Below, piece after piece: positions 1-7,640 of a DNA stretch of 64,000 bases. The notes below the pieces were generated by a model that was not told the origin of the DNA, made no database searches, and saw nothing but the letters and a program-made list of their open reading frames with translations. Numbering within the stretch: position 1 is the stretch's first letter; each line of letters opens with the position of its first letter. Position numbers and translations under genes: made by a program. The stretch is from Hyphomicrobium sp. (GTDB taxonomy: Bacteria > Pseudomonadota > Alphaproteobacteria > Rhizobiales > Hyphomicrobiaceae), in NCBI RefSeq assembly GCF_009026145.1, contig NZ_WBUE01000003.1, positions 124,001 to 188,000 on the forward strand, in the 5' to 3' direction.

Positions 1-87
1 GCCCTCATAGAAGCAGTCCACGGGGCAGACTTCCACGCAGTCCGTATACTTGCACTTGATACAGTTCTCGGTGACGACATACGTCAT
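1..87 (-). CDS. fdxA: 7Fe ferredoxin FdxA, N-terminal part (cut by window edge)
   Basis: The first 29 residues of a seven-iron ferredoxin are visible, read leftwards off the window. The start '[17 protein letters not shown]' followed by '[12 protein letters not shown]' is nearly the textbook FdxA N-terminus, with Cys at residues 9, 12, 17, 21 and 25 for the [3Fe-4S]/[4Fe-4S] clusters. A GAGG ribosome binding site lies about 6 bases before the ATG. FdxA is a small cytoplasmic electron carrier of about 110 residues, often induced by iron or nitrosative/oxidative stress. It is divergent from nnrS, and the shared upstream region holds a palindrome that may be an NsrR operator. The C-terminal three quarters lie outside the window. 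Confidence 0.9.
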   Translation of the reverse strand, partial: MTYVVTENCIKCKYTDCVEVCPVDCFYEG

Positions 88-171
88 GACCGCCTCGATT
101 TGATCTATTCTCTGCTTTCTGCTGCGACCATCGCTCCCACCACAACGTTTGACGATCGTGCTCTCTCAAGC

Positions 172-200
172 TAAAAGAAATATCACATATACCTCTTTTA
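172..200. promoter_or_regulatory. Palindrome in fdxA/nnrS promoter region, candidate NsrR operator
   Basis: Two perfect 7-base arms, TAAAAGA (172-178) and TCTTTTA (194-200), flank a 15-base AT-rich centre in which a further TAT/ATA pair is symmetric. The region is far more AT-rich than its surroundings. It lies 74 bases before nnrS and about 85 bases before fdxA, and nsrR itself is encoded just downstream. NsrR is known to bind AT-rich palindromes of about this size, so it is the most likely binder, but the arms do not spell out the enterobacterial NsrR consensus. Confidence 0.45.
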
Positions 201-273
201 ACGCATAGGCGTCGCCAGCGAAACATCGACGCAGATCGGCCCTTGCTGGGCGACGCCGATACTGAGAATCCCC

Positions 274-1485
274 ATGGCGAGCCCGTCAGCCAGAACCTTC
301 CCCACGGCATCTTCCGCGCAACAGATCCGCGCCTACCGCGGGCCGGCGTTCTTAAGCTTTGGCTTTCGCCCTTTCTTTCTCGGCGGCAGCATCTGGGCCG
401 CCCTCGCCCTCGCGCTTTGGCTCCCGATGCTGGAAGGCTTGTTGACGCTGCCGACCGCGTTCAATCCTGTTGATTGGCATGCCCACGAGCTGCTTTACGG
501 CTTCCTGCCGGCGATCGTCTCCGGCTTCCTGCTGACCGCCGTGCCGAATTGGACGGGACGGCTGCCGATCCTGGGGACGCCGCTGCTGGCGTTGTTTCTC
601 CTCTGGATTGCCGGGCGCGTCGCGATCGCGAGCTCTGCTCTGATCGGACCATGGCTGGCGGCCACCATCGATCTCGCCTTCCTCGCAACCTTGATCGCCG
701 TCATCGCGCGCGAGATCGTTGCGGGGCGCAATTACAGGAACCTGCGCGTTCTCGTGCTGGTCAGCCTGCTGCTCGCCGGCAATGCGGTGTTTCACGGCGA
801 GGCCCTTCTGGGGGGCACAGATGGCTACGGCAAGCGCATCGGCATCGCCGCCGTCGTGCTGCTGATCTCGCTCATCGGCGGGCGCATCATTCCGAGCTTT
901 ACCAGGAATTGGCTGGTCCAGCATTTCCCCGGACGCTTGCCGGTCCCCTTCGAACGCTTCGACGCGCTGGTGGTCATTGCCACGGCGGTCGCGCTGCTCG
1001 GATGGATCGTGGCGCCCGACAATGGCGTCACGGCCGTTCTGCTGCTCATCGCCGGTACCGCTCACACGGCGCGACTGGCACGCTGGGCCGGCGACCGCAC
1101 GATAGGCGAAGCCTTGGTTCTGGTTCTGCACGTCGGCTATGCATTCGTTCCGTTGGGCTTCTTCCTCGTTGCACTTTCCATCCTTGCGCCGGACGTCATC
1201 GTTGCGAGCGGCGCGCTGCACGGCTGGACCGTCGGGGCTGTCGGCCTCATGACGCTCGCCGTGATGACGCGCGCGAGCCTCGGGCACTCGGGGCGTGAGC
1301 TGACGGCGAGCTGGCCCATCACAGGGCTCTACGTGGCGGCGCTGACGGCTGCCGCCGCGCGCATCGTGGCGGCGTTCGATGTCGCGCGCATGCCGATGCT
1401 GCACGTTTCCGCCGCCGCATGGGTGATAGCCTTCGGCGGCTTCGCGCTCATCTACTGGCCAATGCTCACCAGGCCACGACAATGA
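274..1485 (+). CDS. nnrS: NnrS family haem/copper membrane protein
   Basis: A 403-residue polytopic inner-membrane protein of the NnrS family, about 12 membrane segments, with the length usual for the family. NnrS proteins contain haem and copper and protect against nitrosative stress, probably by keeping iron available when NO forms iron-dinitrosyl complexes. The conserved 'WHAHELLYGF' motif near residues 67-76 and later histidines ('AHTARLARW', 'TRASLGHSGR') are the expected metal/haem ligands. The ATG at 274 is the first plausible start after the AT-rich promoter palindrome. nsrR follows 43 bases downstream, so NO-dependent derepression and autoregulation are likely. Confidence 0.93.
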   Translation: MASPSARTFPTASSAQQIRAYRGPAFLSFGFRPFFLGGSIWAALALALWLPMLEGLLTLPTAFNPVDWHAHELLYGFLPAIVSGFLLTAVPNWTGRLPILGTPLLALFLLWIAGRVAIASSALIGPWLAATIDLAFLATLIAVIAREIVAGRNYRNLRVLVLVSLLLAGNAVFHGEALLGGTDGYGKRIGIAAVVLLISLIGGRIIPSFTRNWLVQHFPGRLPVPFERFDALVVIATAVALLGWIVAPDNGVTAVLLLIAGTAHTARLARWAGDRTIGEALVLVLHVGYAFVPLGFFLVALSILAPDVIVASGALHGWTVGAVGLMTLAVMTRASLGHSGRELTASWPITGLYVAALTAAAARIVAAFDVARMPMLHVSAAAWVIAFGGFALIYWPMLTRPRQ

Positions 1486-1528
1486 GGTGTGGCCCAAGCC
1501 GGCAGCCGATCTAAATTGAAGGTGCGCC

Positions 1529-1960
1529 ATGCGCCTCACGCTGTTCTCGGACTACTCCCTGCGCATGCTGATGTATACGCACGCGGCTGGCGACCGCCTC
1601 GTCACCATCGAGGAGATGGCCGACGCCTACGGAATTTCGCGGGCACACCTCATGAAGGTTGCGGCGACGCTGACGCGTGCCGGCTATCTCGTCGCCGTGC
1701 GGGGGCGATCGGGCGGCCTGCGGCTCGCCAAACCGGCGGAAGAGATCGTGCTCGGGGACGTGGTCAGGGCGACCGAGCCGGATTTCGCCCTCGTCGAGTG
1801 CCTTGCCACCGGGAACCAGTGCGTCATCACCAAGTGCTGCAAGCTGCAGGGCGTGCTTCGCGACGCGCTGCAGCAGTTCCTCAGTGTGCTCGACAGCCAC
1901 ACGCTGGCCAGCATCGCGCTGAGGCCGCGGGACTTCCGCTCCATCCTCGAGCCCGCCTGA
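1529..1960 (+). CDS. nsrR: NsrR, Rrf2-family nitric-oxide-sensing repressor
   Basis: A 143-residue Rrf2-type regulator. The N-terminal winged helix-turn-helix ('MRLTLFSDYSLRMLMY', 'GISRAHLMKVAATL', 'VRGRSGGLRLA') is intact. The cluster-binding cysteines are C91, C98 and C103/C104, matching the three-cysteine spacing of NsrR, which holds an NO-sensitive iron-sulfur cluster and releases DNA when nitrosylated. A GAAGG ribosome binding site precedes the ATG. Its place behind nnrS and near fdxA supports the NsrR call over IscR or RirA. The palindrome at 172-200 is the obvious target. Confidence 0.93.
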   Translation: MRLTLFSDYSLRMLMYTHAAGDRLVTIEEMADAYGISRAHLMKVAATLTRAGYLVAVRGRSGGLRLAKPAEEIVLGDVVRATEPDFALVECLATGNQCVITKCCKLQGVLRDALQQFLSVLDSHTLASIALRPRDFRSILEPA

Positions 1961-2003
1961 AGACCACCTCTAAGCCGGCTTTTGAGGCATGAATCTTCCG
2001 ACT

Positions 2004-2017
2004 TTGATTTAGGTCAG
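2004..2017. promoter_or_regulatory. FNR/FixK-type box, one mismatch
   Basis: TTGATTTAGGTCAG fits the FNR/FixK/Dnr consensus TTGA-N6-TCAA with one mismatch at the last base. Its centre is about 54 bases before the ATG at 2064, so it could sit near -41.5 of a promoter for the small protein and CBS genes. Four other promoters in the first 22 kb carry boxes as good or better. Confidence 0.55.
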
Positions 2018-2063
2018 TGCAGGCCCGCCGCAAGACGCGATGCTGAAGTGGCGGAGGTGTACG

Positions 2064-2303
2064 ATGCCCGATATGCAAAAGTTTATCGATGACCTTAAGA
2101 CAGCCCGCGACGAGGCAAAGCTAAAGATCCATCTCGGGTCAAAGGACGTGCAGGATCAATGGGCCGAGCTCGAAAAGCGCTGGCACTCTTTCAAGGCGAA
2201 GGCTGAGTTGGAGAAGACTGCGGGCGAGCTGAGCAGCACTATGAGAGAGCTCGGGTCCGAACTGAAGCACGCATACGTCCGGTTGCGGCAAGCTCTGCAA
2301 TGA
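2064..2303 (+). CDS. Small helical hypothetical protein
   Basis: A 79-residue cytoplasmic protein with no recognised domain. It is rich in Lys, Glu, Leu and Ala and is predicted to be almost wholly alpha-helical ('FIDDLKTARDEAKLKIHLG', 'WAELEKRWHSFKAKAELEK'), so it may form a helical bundle or coiled coil. The start at 2064 is chosen because GGAGGTG lies 5 bases upstream; an in-frame ATG at 2040 would put that site inside the gene. The upstream FNR-type box and the adjacent CBS gene suggest expression under oxygen limitation. Function unknown. Confidence 0.75.
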   Translation: MPDMQKFIDDLKTARDEAKLKIHLGSKDVQDQWAELEKRWHSFKAKAELEKTAGELSSTMRELGSELKHAYVRLRQALQ

Positions 2304-2361
2304 GGTGGGGCCTTTTGATCTTCCGTCGCAATGAACCCGTTCGCGTCAGAGGAGTTGAAAA

Positions 2362-2778
2362 ATGAAAGTTCGCGACTTGATGCACAAGGGCGTCGAGATC
2401 ATGGCGCCCGACACGCCGGTTACCAAGCTCGCCAAGAAGATGCGCGAGGCGGATATCGGGGCTATTCCGGTCGGCAGCAATGGCCAACTCGTTGGGATGG
2501 TGACGGACCGCGACATCACCGTGCGCGCTGTTGCCAGCGGAAAAGACCTTTCGCAGCTGACGGCCCAAGACGTGATGACGAAGGGCGTTGTTTGCTGCCA
2601 CGACACGGACAAGGTACGCGATGTCCTCGATATAATGGAAGGCAAGCAGATTCGCCGCGTTCCGGTCACTGACGAGAACGACCACGTGGTCGGTATGGTC
2701 AGCCTCGGCGACATATCAAAAGCCGTGCCCGGCAAGGCGCGGGAAGTCTTGCAGGCCGTAGCGGCGCATCACGCCTGA
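2362..2778 (+). CDS. Two-CBS-domain protein
   Basis: A 138-residue protein consisting only of a CBS pair (Bateman module), about residues 5-60 and 72-128. Typical motifs are present: 'VRDLM', 'IGAIPVGSNGQLVGMVTDRDI', 'AQDVMTK', 'IRRVPVTDENDHVVGMVSLGDI'. Stand-alone CBS pairs bind adenine nucleotides such as AMP, ATP or NAD and act as energy sensors. A GAGGAG ribosome binding site lies before the ATG. The gene follows the small helical protein by 58 bases and probably shares its FNR-box promoter. Hypoxia-linked CBS proteins of this size are known elsewhere, for example Hrp1 of Mycobacterium tuberculosis. Confidence 0.95.
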   Translation: MKVRDLMHKGVEIMAPDTPVTKLAKKMREADIGAIPVGSNGQLVGMVTDRDITVRAVASGKDLSQLTAQDVMTKGVVCCHDTDKVRDVLDIMEGKQIRRVPVTDENDHVVGMVSLGDISKAVPGKAREVLQAVAAHHA

Positions 2779-2828
2779 AAAGAAAGCGGCGGGGCGGCGA
2801 TACACACCGTCTCGCCGCGGCTCGAGGC

Positions 2829-2853
2829 AGGCGGCAGCTCCAGGCTGCCGCCT
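2829..2853 (+). other. Strong intercistronic stem-loop
   Basis: A perfect 10-base-pair stem (AGGCGGCAGC / GCTGCCGCCT) closes a 5-base loop (2839-2843) between the CBS gene and the next gene. A weaker GCGGCGA/TCGCCGC stem lies just before it. There is no T-run after either stem, so this is not a classical intrinsic terminator. It may stabilise the 3' end of the CBS transcript or attenuate read-through. Confidence 0.5.
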
Positions 2854-2892
2854 GAGGATGTGGTTAAGACGGCCCTAGCTGGAAGGAAGAAG

Positions 2893-3258
2893 ATGCCATT
2901 GAAGTTCATCCGCATCGAACTGGCGCGCGATCACGATTTTCCTGATGGAAGCACCGAGCGCGGATATGAGCTTGTTGCGCCGCTGGATATCAATGGGCGC
3001 CTAGATGCCGCGGAGTGGCATAAGCTGCGCGACCGCTGCAAGGTGCGGCGCTTTTGGGCCGGCACGGAGGAGGTCGGCCGTCTCGTTCATAGGCGGGGTG
3101 GAACTTGGGCCATCGACTACAATCCAGCGACAGTAGAGGATGACGAGCCAGGGTTTCGCCTCGACAAGCACCAGTTCAGTCTTGGCGAGTACGTTTCGTT
3201 CAAGGAGCATGATGGCGTCATGCGCACGTTTCGCGTCGTGATCGTCGACGATATCTGA
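2893..3258 (+). CDS. Conserved hypothetical protein
   Basis: A 121-residue soluble protein that I do not recognise as a named family. It starts 'MPLKFIRIELARDHDFPDGS', is rich in charged residues and has a beta-rich C-terminus ('GEYVSFKEHDGVMRTFRVVIVDDI'). There is no signal peptide or membrane segment. The ATG at 2893 is preceded by GGAAGGAAG; a longer frame from 2860 lacks such a site. It lies in the same orientation as the CBS gene but after a strong stem-loop. Genes of this kind in this kind of neighbourhood often encode accessory stress proteins, but nothing in the sequence gives a mechanism. Confidence 0.75.
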   Translation: MPLKFIRIELARDHDFPDGSTERGYELVAPLDINGRLDAAEWHKLRDRCKVRRFWAGTEEVGRLVHRRGGTWAIDYNPATVEDDEPGFRLDKHQFSLGEYVSFKEHDGVMRTFRVVIVDDI

Positions 3259-3525
3259 GCCTCGCGGGCGCTACGCCTATTTCTCAGCGAGCCGCTAACG
3301 CCTGCTGATGCTGATCGACTCTGTGCCCGGCGGCCGGATACCCTCGAAGCTCATGACTTCGACTTTTGACGAGAGCACCCGACATTGTTGCCGTCCGGAC
3401 CTAGATCGCAATGTCTGAGGCTGGTGGGCGCATGCTTGAGAATCTTTACGAGCGCAACGCGCGAACCCATCGGCTGCGAGAGCTGAGATCGAGCGGGCTC
3501 GAACCGACGAGGACTGCGCCGCGCG

Positions 3526-4038
3526 TCAATCGCGGTGCCACCGGACTCGCACGAAGTATTCTTCCTCGTTGTAGTGCACGTCGAGCTTGCCTTTGTAAGC
3601 ATGCTCGAGCGCGTGGCCGATACGCCGCGGCAGATGAATATCCGTCGTCATTACCACCATCGCGTCGTCACGATCGACAATATCGATGATGCGCGACATG
3701 GGATGCTCGACGTTCTGATCCTCTTGTATATTGCGTACGAGTTGGAGGATTTCGTCGCGGTGTGCCTTCAAGAAGATTCCACCCAAGACGATCTCGCCCG
3801 CCGGGAACCTGTCATTGGCGCGGTGGCAGGCTGGGCAGACTTCCTTGGGCGCCCCCTCCGGCGTCTGCTCCACCCACTGCCAGCGGCCATCGCAAAAGAC
3901 CGCGCCGCACTGCGGGCACACGCTCGGCGACGATAGCTTGTGCCGCGCCTTGTACGGATCGTGCCGGTGTGGCTCGATGAGATGCGATTTGATCGTGTCG
4001 TGGCGCTGCCGTTCGCGATGAATGTCGCGTTCTTTCAT
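3526..4038 (-). CDS. Zinc-ribbon protein (BCAM0308-like)
   Basis: A 170-residue cytoplasmic protein. The basic, His/Arg-rich N-terminus ('MKERDIHRERQRHD') precedes a four-cysteine zinc ribbon, 'CPQCGAVFCDG' ... 'EVCPACH', at about residues 41-72. The C-terminal half (about 85-170) is an alpha/beta domain with 'IIDIVDRDDAMVVMTTDIHLPRRIGHALEHAYKG'. It resembles the proteobacterial family sometimes labelled BCAM0308, from memory and not checked. The DUF3775 gene lies 57 bases upstream on the same strand, so the two are probably cotranscribed. Function unknown; the ribbon suggests RNA, rRNA or protein contacts. Confidence 0.83.
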   Translation of the reverse strand: MKERDIHRERQRHDTIKSHLIEPHRHDPYKARHKLSSPSVCPQCGAVFCDGRWQWVEQTPEGAPKEVCPACHRANDRFPAGEIVLGGIFLKAHRDEILQLVRNIQEDQNVEHPMSRIIDIVDRDDAMVVMTTDIHLPRRIGHALEHAYKGKLDVHYNEEEYFVRVRWHRD

Positions 4039-4095
4039 GATCCACCGCCTTTCGCGGAAACGGAAGCTCTAAAGCCGTCGGTAGGTTAGAGGCGC

Positions 4096-4521
4096 CTAGA
4101 GTCGGTTGATCTCGAATGGCTCACAGGAGTAGCCGAGCATTCCCAATCCCTCCTCGAGGTAATCGCTGAGCAGTGGCATGCCGAGCAAGTAGCGCGCCGT
4201 CCTCTCGTTGTGGGCCCGCGCCGCTTCCTCGCGCACACTCTCCCAATCGTCCGCCGTGTAGTCACCGCGGCCCAGCCAAGCCAGCGCCACGAGATCGATT
4301 TGCTCGTCCTCGCTCATCGCGGCGATGCAGGACGTCAGCTCTTGGATGACAGGATCGTCCTTGTGGTCCTCGAGCACGGCGACCATCCTATCGTCCGTGG
4401 GATTGGAGCCTGGATCAGGCTCCGTGACGAGATCCTTTACGTCGAACTCGCGCGCCTTGATGATGACGAAGCAGACCTTCTCGGGTGAGATCGCGAGCTC
4501 AGTGGGCTCAGCCGGATCCAT
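4096..4521 (-). CDS. DUF3775 family protein
   Basis: A 141-residue acidic protein of the DUF3775 family, recognised by 'ISPEKVCFVIIKAREFDVK', 'DEQIDLVALAWLGRGDYTADDW' and 'HNERTARYLLGMPLLSDYLEEGLGMLGYSCEPFE'. The family is found in alphaproteobacteria and has no known function. The start is set at the ATG at 4521 because GGAG lies about 8 bases upstream; the frame stays open further up but that stretch is Arg-rich and unlike the family. It likely heads an operon with the zinc-ribbon gene and is divergent from the BON gene. A weak FNR-type box lies between the two. Confidence 0.85.
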   Translation of the reverse strand: MDPAEPTELAISPEKVCFVIIKAREFDVKDLVTEPDPGSNPTDDRMVAVLEDHKDDPVIQELTSCIAAMSEDEQIDLVALAWLGRGDYTADDWESVREEAARAHNERTARYLLGMPLLSDYLEEGLGMLGYSCEPFEINRL

Positions 4522-4612
4522 TTTACGCTCCACGTTAGTCTCTCGGTAACGCTGTGCGTCGAACTGTTGCCAGCGTGCTCCAACAAATAGGCGCCGGCGC
4601 CTGTCCGTGTCC

Positions 4613-4626
4613 TTGCGGCAAGTCAA
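4613..4626. promoter_or_regulatory. Weak FNR/FixK-like box
   Basis: TTGCGGCAAGTCAA has the TTG-N8-CAA core of the FNR/FixK family with one mismatch in the left half-site. It is centred about 95 bases from both the BON gene and the DUF3775 gene. It closely resembles TTGCGGAAGATCAA found before chaB at 7719-7732, which raises its credibility slightly. Confidence 0.35.
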
Positions 4627-4713
4627 TGGGGCCAGGTTATCCTCCCCATAACATCGGTCCGCGTCGCGAAATCACAAGCGAGCGGGCTACCACCCGTCGC
4701 GGAGGAGTTCGGA

Positions 4714-5439
4714 ATGAGCGCGGAAAGCCAGCTTTTGGATCAGGCGCGGGCAGCCCTCAAAGGTGAGGTCAGGCTGGACCACAAGCTGAAGAGCGTTCAC
4801 ATCGTTCTCAATGCGGATGGCACGGTGACGATCGAGGCCGAGGCGCCGAGCGTGGCTGTGAAGAAGATCGCATTGGAGCGCCTCGCGGCCGTTCCGGGTA
4901 TCGTCGGCATTGTCGATCGTCTGCACGTTGCACGTGCGGCCAGTATGGGCGATGGCGAGATCCGAGCACATTTACGCGGTGCCTACATCGACGAGCCGGC
5001 CTTCAAGAGGTTCGCGATCAGAGAGTTCAGGCACGGCTCGTTTCAGCAGGTGCAAGGCGCCCCGGACGAATCCTACGGCTGCCTGGACATCGAGGTTGCG
5101 GATGGCGTGGTCACATTGAACGGGCGCGTGCCCGGTCTCGAAAGTAAGCGACTGGCGGGCCTCATCGCTTGGTGGATTCCGGGAACGCGCGACGTGGTCA
5201 ACGGGATTGTGGTGGACCCACCTGAAGACGACGGCCCTGATCACATCGCCGAGGCGGTCCGCCTCGCACTCGAGAAGGATCCCTTCGTTAATGCGGGACA
5301 GGTGCGCGCAACCGTCACGGGCTGCGTCGTGCAACTTACTGGTCTGGTGCCGACGGAGACGGAGCGCGAGCGCGCTGAAGACGATGCGTGGTGCATTTTC
5401 GGAGTCGACAATGTGGTCAACGAGATCAAAGTCGCATGA
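4714..5439 (+). CDS. Triple BON-domain protein
   Basis: A 241-residue protein with three BON-type repeats at about residues 5-72, 78-155 and 165-241. Each ends in the typical glycine and 'V.G.V..VDxL/I.V' pattern ('VPGIVGIVDRLHV', 'IPGTRDVVNGIVV', 'IFGVDNVVNEIKV'), and the repeats carry 'VTLNGRVPGLESKR' and 'VVQLTGLVPTETERERAE'. BON domains bind lipid or membrane surfaces and often occur in osmotic-stress proteins such as OsmY. No signal peptide is seen, so it appears cytoplasmic, unlike OsmY. GGAGGAG lies before the ATG. Its placement among CBS, USP and other stress genes points to a stress role. Confidence 0.9.
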   Translation: MSAESQLLDQARAALKGEVRLDHKLKSVHIVLNADGTVTIEAEAPSVAVKKIALERLAAVPGIVGIVDRLHVARAASMGDGEIRAHLRGAYIDEPAFKRFAIREFRHGSFQQVQGAPDESYGCLDIEVADGVVTLNGRVPGLESKRLAGLIAWWIPGTRDVVNGIVVDPPEDDGPDHIAEAVRLALEKDPFVNAGQVRATVTGCVVQLTGLVPTETERERAEDDAWCIFGVDNVVNEIKVA

Positions 5440-5495
5440 ACCGGCAAGGTTGGCCGTTCCGCCCATTGTCATTGCTGCTTGACCGCCGATCGCCC

Positions 5496-6926
5496 TCAGC
5501 CCTTGATGCAGATGAGCGGGCGCAGGCGCGCCACACGGCGCGCCAGCCCCGCACGCTCGGCCGCTGCGACGACCGCCCCGACATCCTTGTAGGCCCCAGG
5601 GGCCTCCTCGGCGACGCCACGAGAGGATGGGCTACGGATGATGATGCCCCGCGAGGCAAGCTCATCGACAATGAGTCGGCCGCTCCAGCGTCTCAGTGCG
5701 GCATGGCGGGAAAGCGCCCGGCCGGCGCCGTGGCACGCTGAGGAGAAAGCCTTCTCCTCGCTCGTTGCCGTTCCGGCGAGAATGTGGGAACCGGTTCCCA
5801 TGCTACCGCCGATAAGCACGGGTTGGCCCACCGAGCGCAGCGCCTCGGGGAGACTCGGATGCCCAGGCCCGAAGGCGCGCGTGGCGCCCTTGCGATGCAC
5901 GAAGAGGTCTCGCACCTTCCCGTCAATGGCGTGCGGCTCCACCTTGCAGGTGTTGTGCGAGACGTCAAAGAGGAGTTCGAGCTCCCGGGTCGGGAAGAAG
6001 TGATGAAAGACGCGGCGCGCGTAGTGGCCAAGGATTTCCCGGTTGGCGAGCGCGCAGTTGATCGCCGCCCGCATCGCTCCGAGATAGCGCTGCCCGACCT
6101 CGGAATTGATGGGTGCGCATGCGAGTTCGCGATCAGGCAGCTCGATCCCGGCTTCCGCCGCGGTGACGACCATCTCCTTGAGGAATTCCGTACCGATCTG
6201 ATGGCCAAGGCCGCGCGAGCCGCAATGGACGGTCACCACCACATTGTCCTGCGCCAGACCGAATGCCGTGGCCACGACAGCATCGTAGATCTCGTCAACC
6301 GCCTGCACCTCCAAGTAGTGGTTGCCCGAACCGAGCGTTCCCATTTCCCGGCGCTGGCGCTCCTTGGCGCGGCTTGAGACGTACTCCGGCCGGGCGCCCG
6401 CCATCGTGCCGCCCTCTTCGATCCGCGCAAGGTCGCGCGCCTCGCCCCAACCCTGTTCGACAGCCCAATGTGCGCCGCCCGCCAGCATTTCCTCCATTTC
6501 CATGGCGTCGAGCGAAATCGACCCTTTACTCCCGAGGCCAGCGGGAATCTGCTCGTAGAGCGATTCAGCGAGTGACCTCTGCACAGGCAGAATGTCGGCA
6601 ACCGAAAGACCGGTGAGCATCGTTCGCACGCCGCAAGAGATGTCGAATCCGACGCCCCCCGCGGAGACGACGCCACCCTCCTCGGGATCGAATGCCGCAA
6701 CACCGCCAATTGGGAAGCCATATCCCCAATGCGCATCCGGCATGGCGTAGGACGCGCGCACGATGCCCGGCAGCGTGGCCACGTTCGCCGCCTGCTCGTA
6801 GACCTTGTCGTCAATGTCCCGAATGAGGCCCTCGTCCGCATAGATGATGGCCGGGACTCGCATGCCGCCATGCGGCTCTATGCGCCACGTCGTCGGATCT
6901 ACTTCGGTGAGGCGTGCGGGATCCAT
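5496..6926 (-). CDS. rtcB: RtcB RNA ligase (3'-phosphate/5'-hydroxyl)
   Basis: RtcB joins RNA 2',3'-cyclic phosphate or 3'-phosphate ends to 5'-OH ends using GTP and Mn2+, repairing cleaved tRNA or rRNA. The 476-residue protein has the expected Mn-site and catalytic motifs: 'GGVGFDISCGVR' (Cys ligand), 'VHCGSRGLGHQIG', 'VSHNTCKVE', and 'SACHGAGRALSR' with the guanylylated histidine. The start is the ATG at 6926, with GAAAGGA about 7 bases upstream; a TTG two codons earlier overlaps that site. Archease, its activator, ends only 12 bases upstream, so the two are cotranslated. RtcB here is linked to archease rather than to rtcA/rtcR. Confidence 0.95.
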   Translation of the reverse strand: MDPARLTEVDPTTWRIEPHGGMRVPAIIYADEGLIRDIDDKVYEQAANVATLPGIVRASYAMPDAHWGYGFPIGGVAAFDPEEGGVVSAGGVGFDISCGVRTMLTGLSVADILPVQRSLAESLYEQIPAGLGSKGSISLDAMEMEEMLAGGAHWAVEQGWGEARDLARIEEGGTMAGARPEYVSSRAKERQRREMGTLGSGNHYLEVQAVDEIYDAVVATAFGLAQDNVVVTVHCGSRGLGHQIGTEFLKEMVVTAAEAGIELPDRELACAPINSEVGQRYLGAMRAAINCALANREILGHYARRVFHHFFPTRELELLFDVSHNTCKVEPHAIDGKVRDLFVHRKGATRAFGPGHPSLPEALRSVGQPVLIGGSMGTGSHILAGTATSEEKAFSSACHGAGRALSRHAALRRWSGRLIVDELASRGIIIRSPSSRGVAEEAPGAYKDVGAVVAAAERAGLARRVARLRPLICIKG

Positions 6927-6938
6927 CGCCAAGTCCTT

Positions 6939-7379
6939 TCAAACATCGACGACACAGGCGGCTGACCATGTGCCATCCGGTTCCTTGGCGACGCGCAATG
7001 ATGTGTACGTGGCGCCCTTCGGCTCGCAGACGGGCTCGTGGCCGGCAATGTCGACAGGTTCGCCCCGCAGAGTGCCGTCCAGCCGCGATCCGTCGATGCG
7101 CACCGCAAAGCGCCCAAAGAGCATGCTACGAGTGGCCATCTCGTAGATGATCGCGTTGAGCCATTCGACAAACAAGAGTTCAATGTCGGGCGCATCGCAT
7201 CTCACCTCAACGGAGATATTCGACTTCACCTCCGCATCCGTCGCGATGGCAGTCAACGCTAGCGCCGCCTGTTCGAACGCCTCCTCGGGGGTCGCTCCCC
7301 AGCCACGCACGCCGACGTCGGCACCATGCGGGAAGTGCTCCCATCCCGATGTCGTTGCGGCGGTTGCGGAGCCGATCAT
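6939..7379 (-). CDS. Archease, RtcB activator
   Basis: A 146-residue archease. Family motifs are seen: 'WEHFPHGADVGVRGWGATPEEAFEQAALAL' near the N-terminus with the conserved Asp, 'ELLFVEWLNAIIYEMATRSMLFGRF', and the C-terminal 'GATYTSLRVAKEPDGTWSAACVVDV'. Archease speeds RtcB guanylylation and allows multiple turnover and wider NTP use. It sits directly upstream of rtcB with a 12-base gap and downstream of chaB by 51 bases, forming a chaB-archease-rtcB operon. Confidence 0.93.
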   Translation of the reverse strand: MIGSATAATTSGWEHFPHGADVGVRGWGATPEEAFEQAALALTAIATDAEVKSNISVEVRCDAPDIELLFVEWLNAIIYEMATRSMLFGRFAVRIDGSRLDGTLRGEPVDIAGHEPVCEPKGATYTSLRVAKEPDGTWSAACVVDV

Positions 7380-7430
7380 GCACGTAGTTCCTATCGCCCT
7401 GCGCTCCTGCGAGCCATGCCCGCGGCTCAG

Positions 7431-7640
7431 CTAGAGCCGTTCGACCCAGCGATCACCGGCCTTGACGTAAGAGCGCTTGACGGCCGCCCAGGCAATGCGA
7501 TGAGCCGCCTCCTCTTGGCGTGGGTCGCCTGCACGCGCCGCGAACGCGTGATTGAAGGTCGCTCGGAAAATGTCCTGGGCATGCTCGGGGAGATGCCGGC
7601 GAACCGAGACAGGAAGATCGGCGTTCGTTGCATAAGGCAC
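7431..7640 (-). CDS. chaB: ChaB family protein (GTG start)
   Basis: A 69-residue ChaB-type protein: 'PYATNADLPVSVRRHLPEHA' followed by 'QDIFRATFNHAF' and 'EEAAHRIAWAAVKRSYVKAGDRW', matching E. coli ChaB along nearly its whole length. The start is set at GTG 7640, where GGAGGTG lies 7 bases upstream and the N-terminus then aligns with E. coli 'MPYKT'. The longer ATG frame from 7736 adds 32 unrelated residues. ChaB was first described as a regulator of the ChaA cation antiporter, but no chaA is present here and its role beside archease/rtcB is unknown. An FNR-like box lies about 85 bases upstream. Confidence 0.86.
   Translation of the reverse strand: MPYATNADLPVSVRRHLPEHAQDIFRATFNHAFAARAGDPRQEEAAHRIAWAAVKRSYVKAGDRWVERL

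Noticed and set aside
352-1539. Long minus-strand reading frame opposite nnrS (395 codons)
   Set aside because: It is antisense to a clear membrane protein gene, is rich in Arg, Asp and Gln as is usual for shadows of GC-rich genes, and has no recognisable domain.
2829-2853. Stem-loop as a classical intrinsic terminator
   Set aside because: The stem is strong but no T-run follows on either strand, so it is reported only as a stem-loop.
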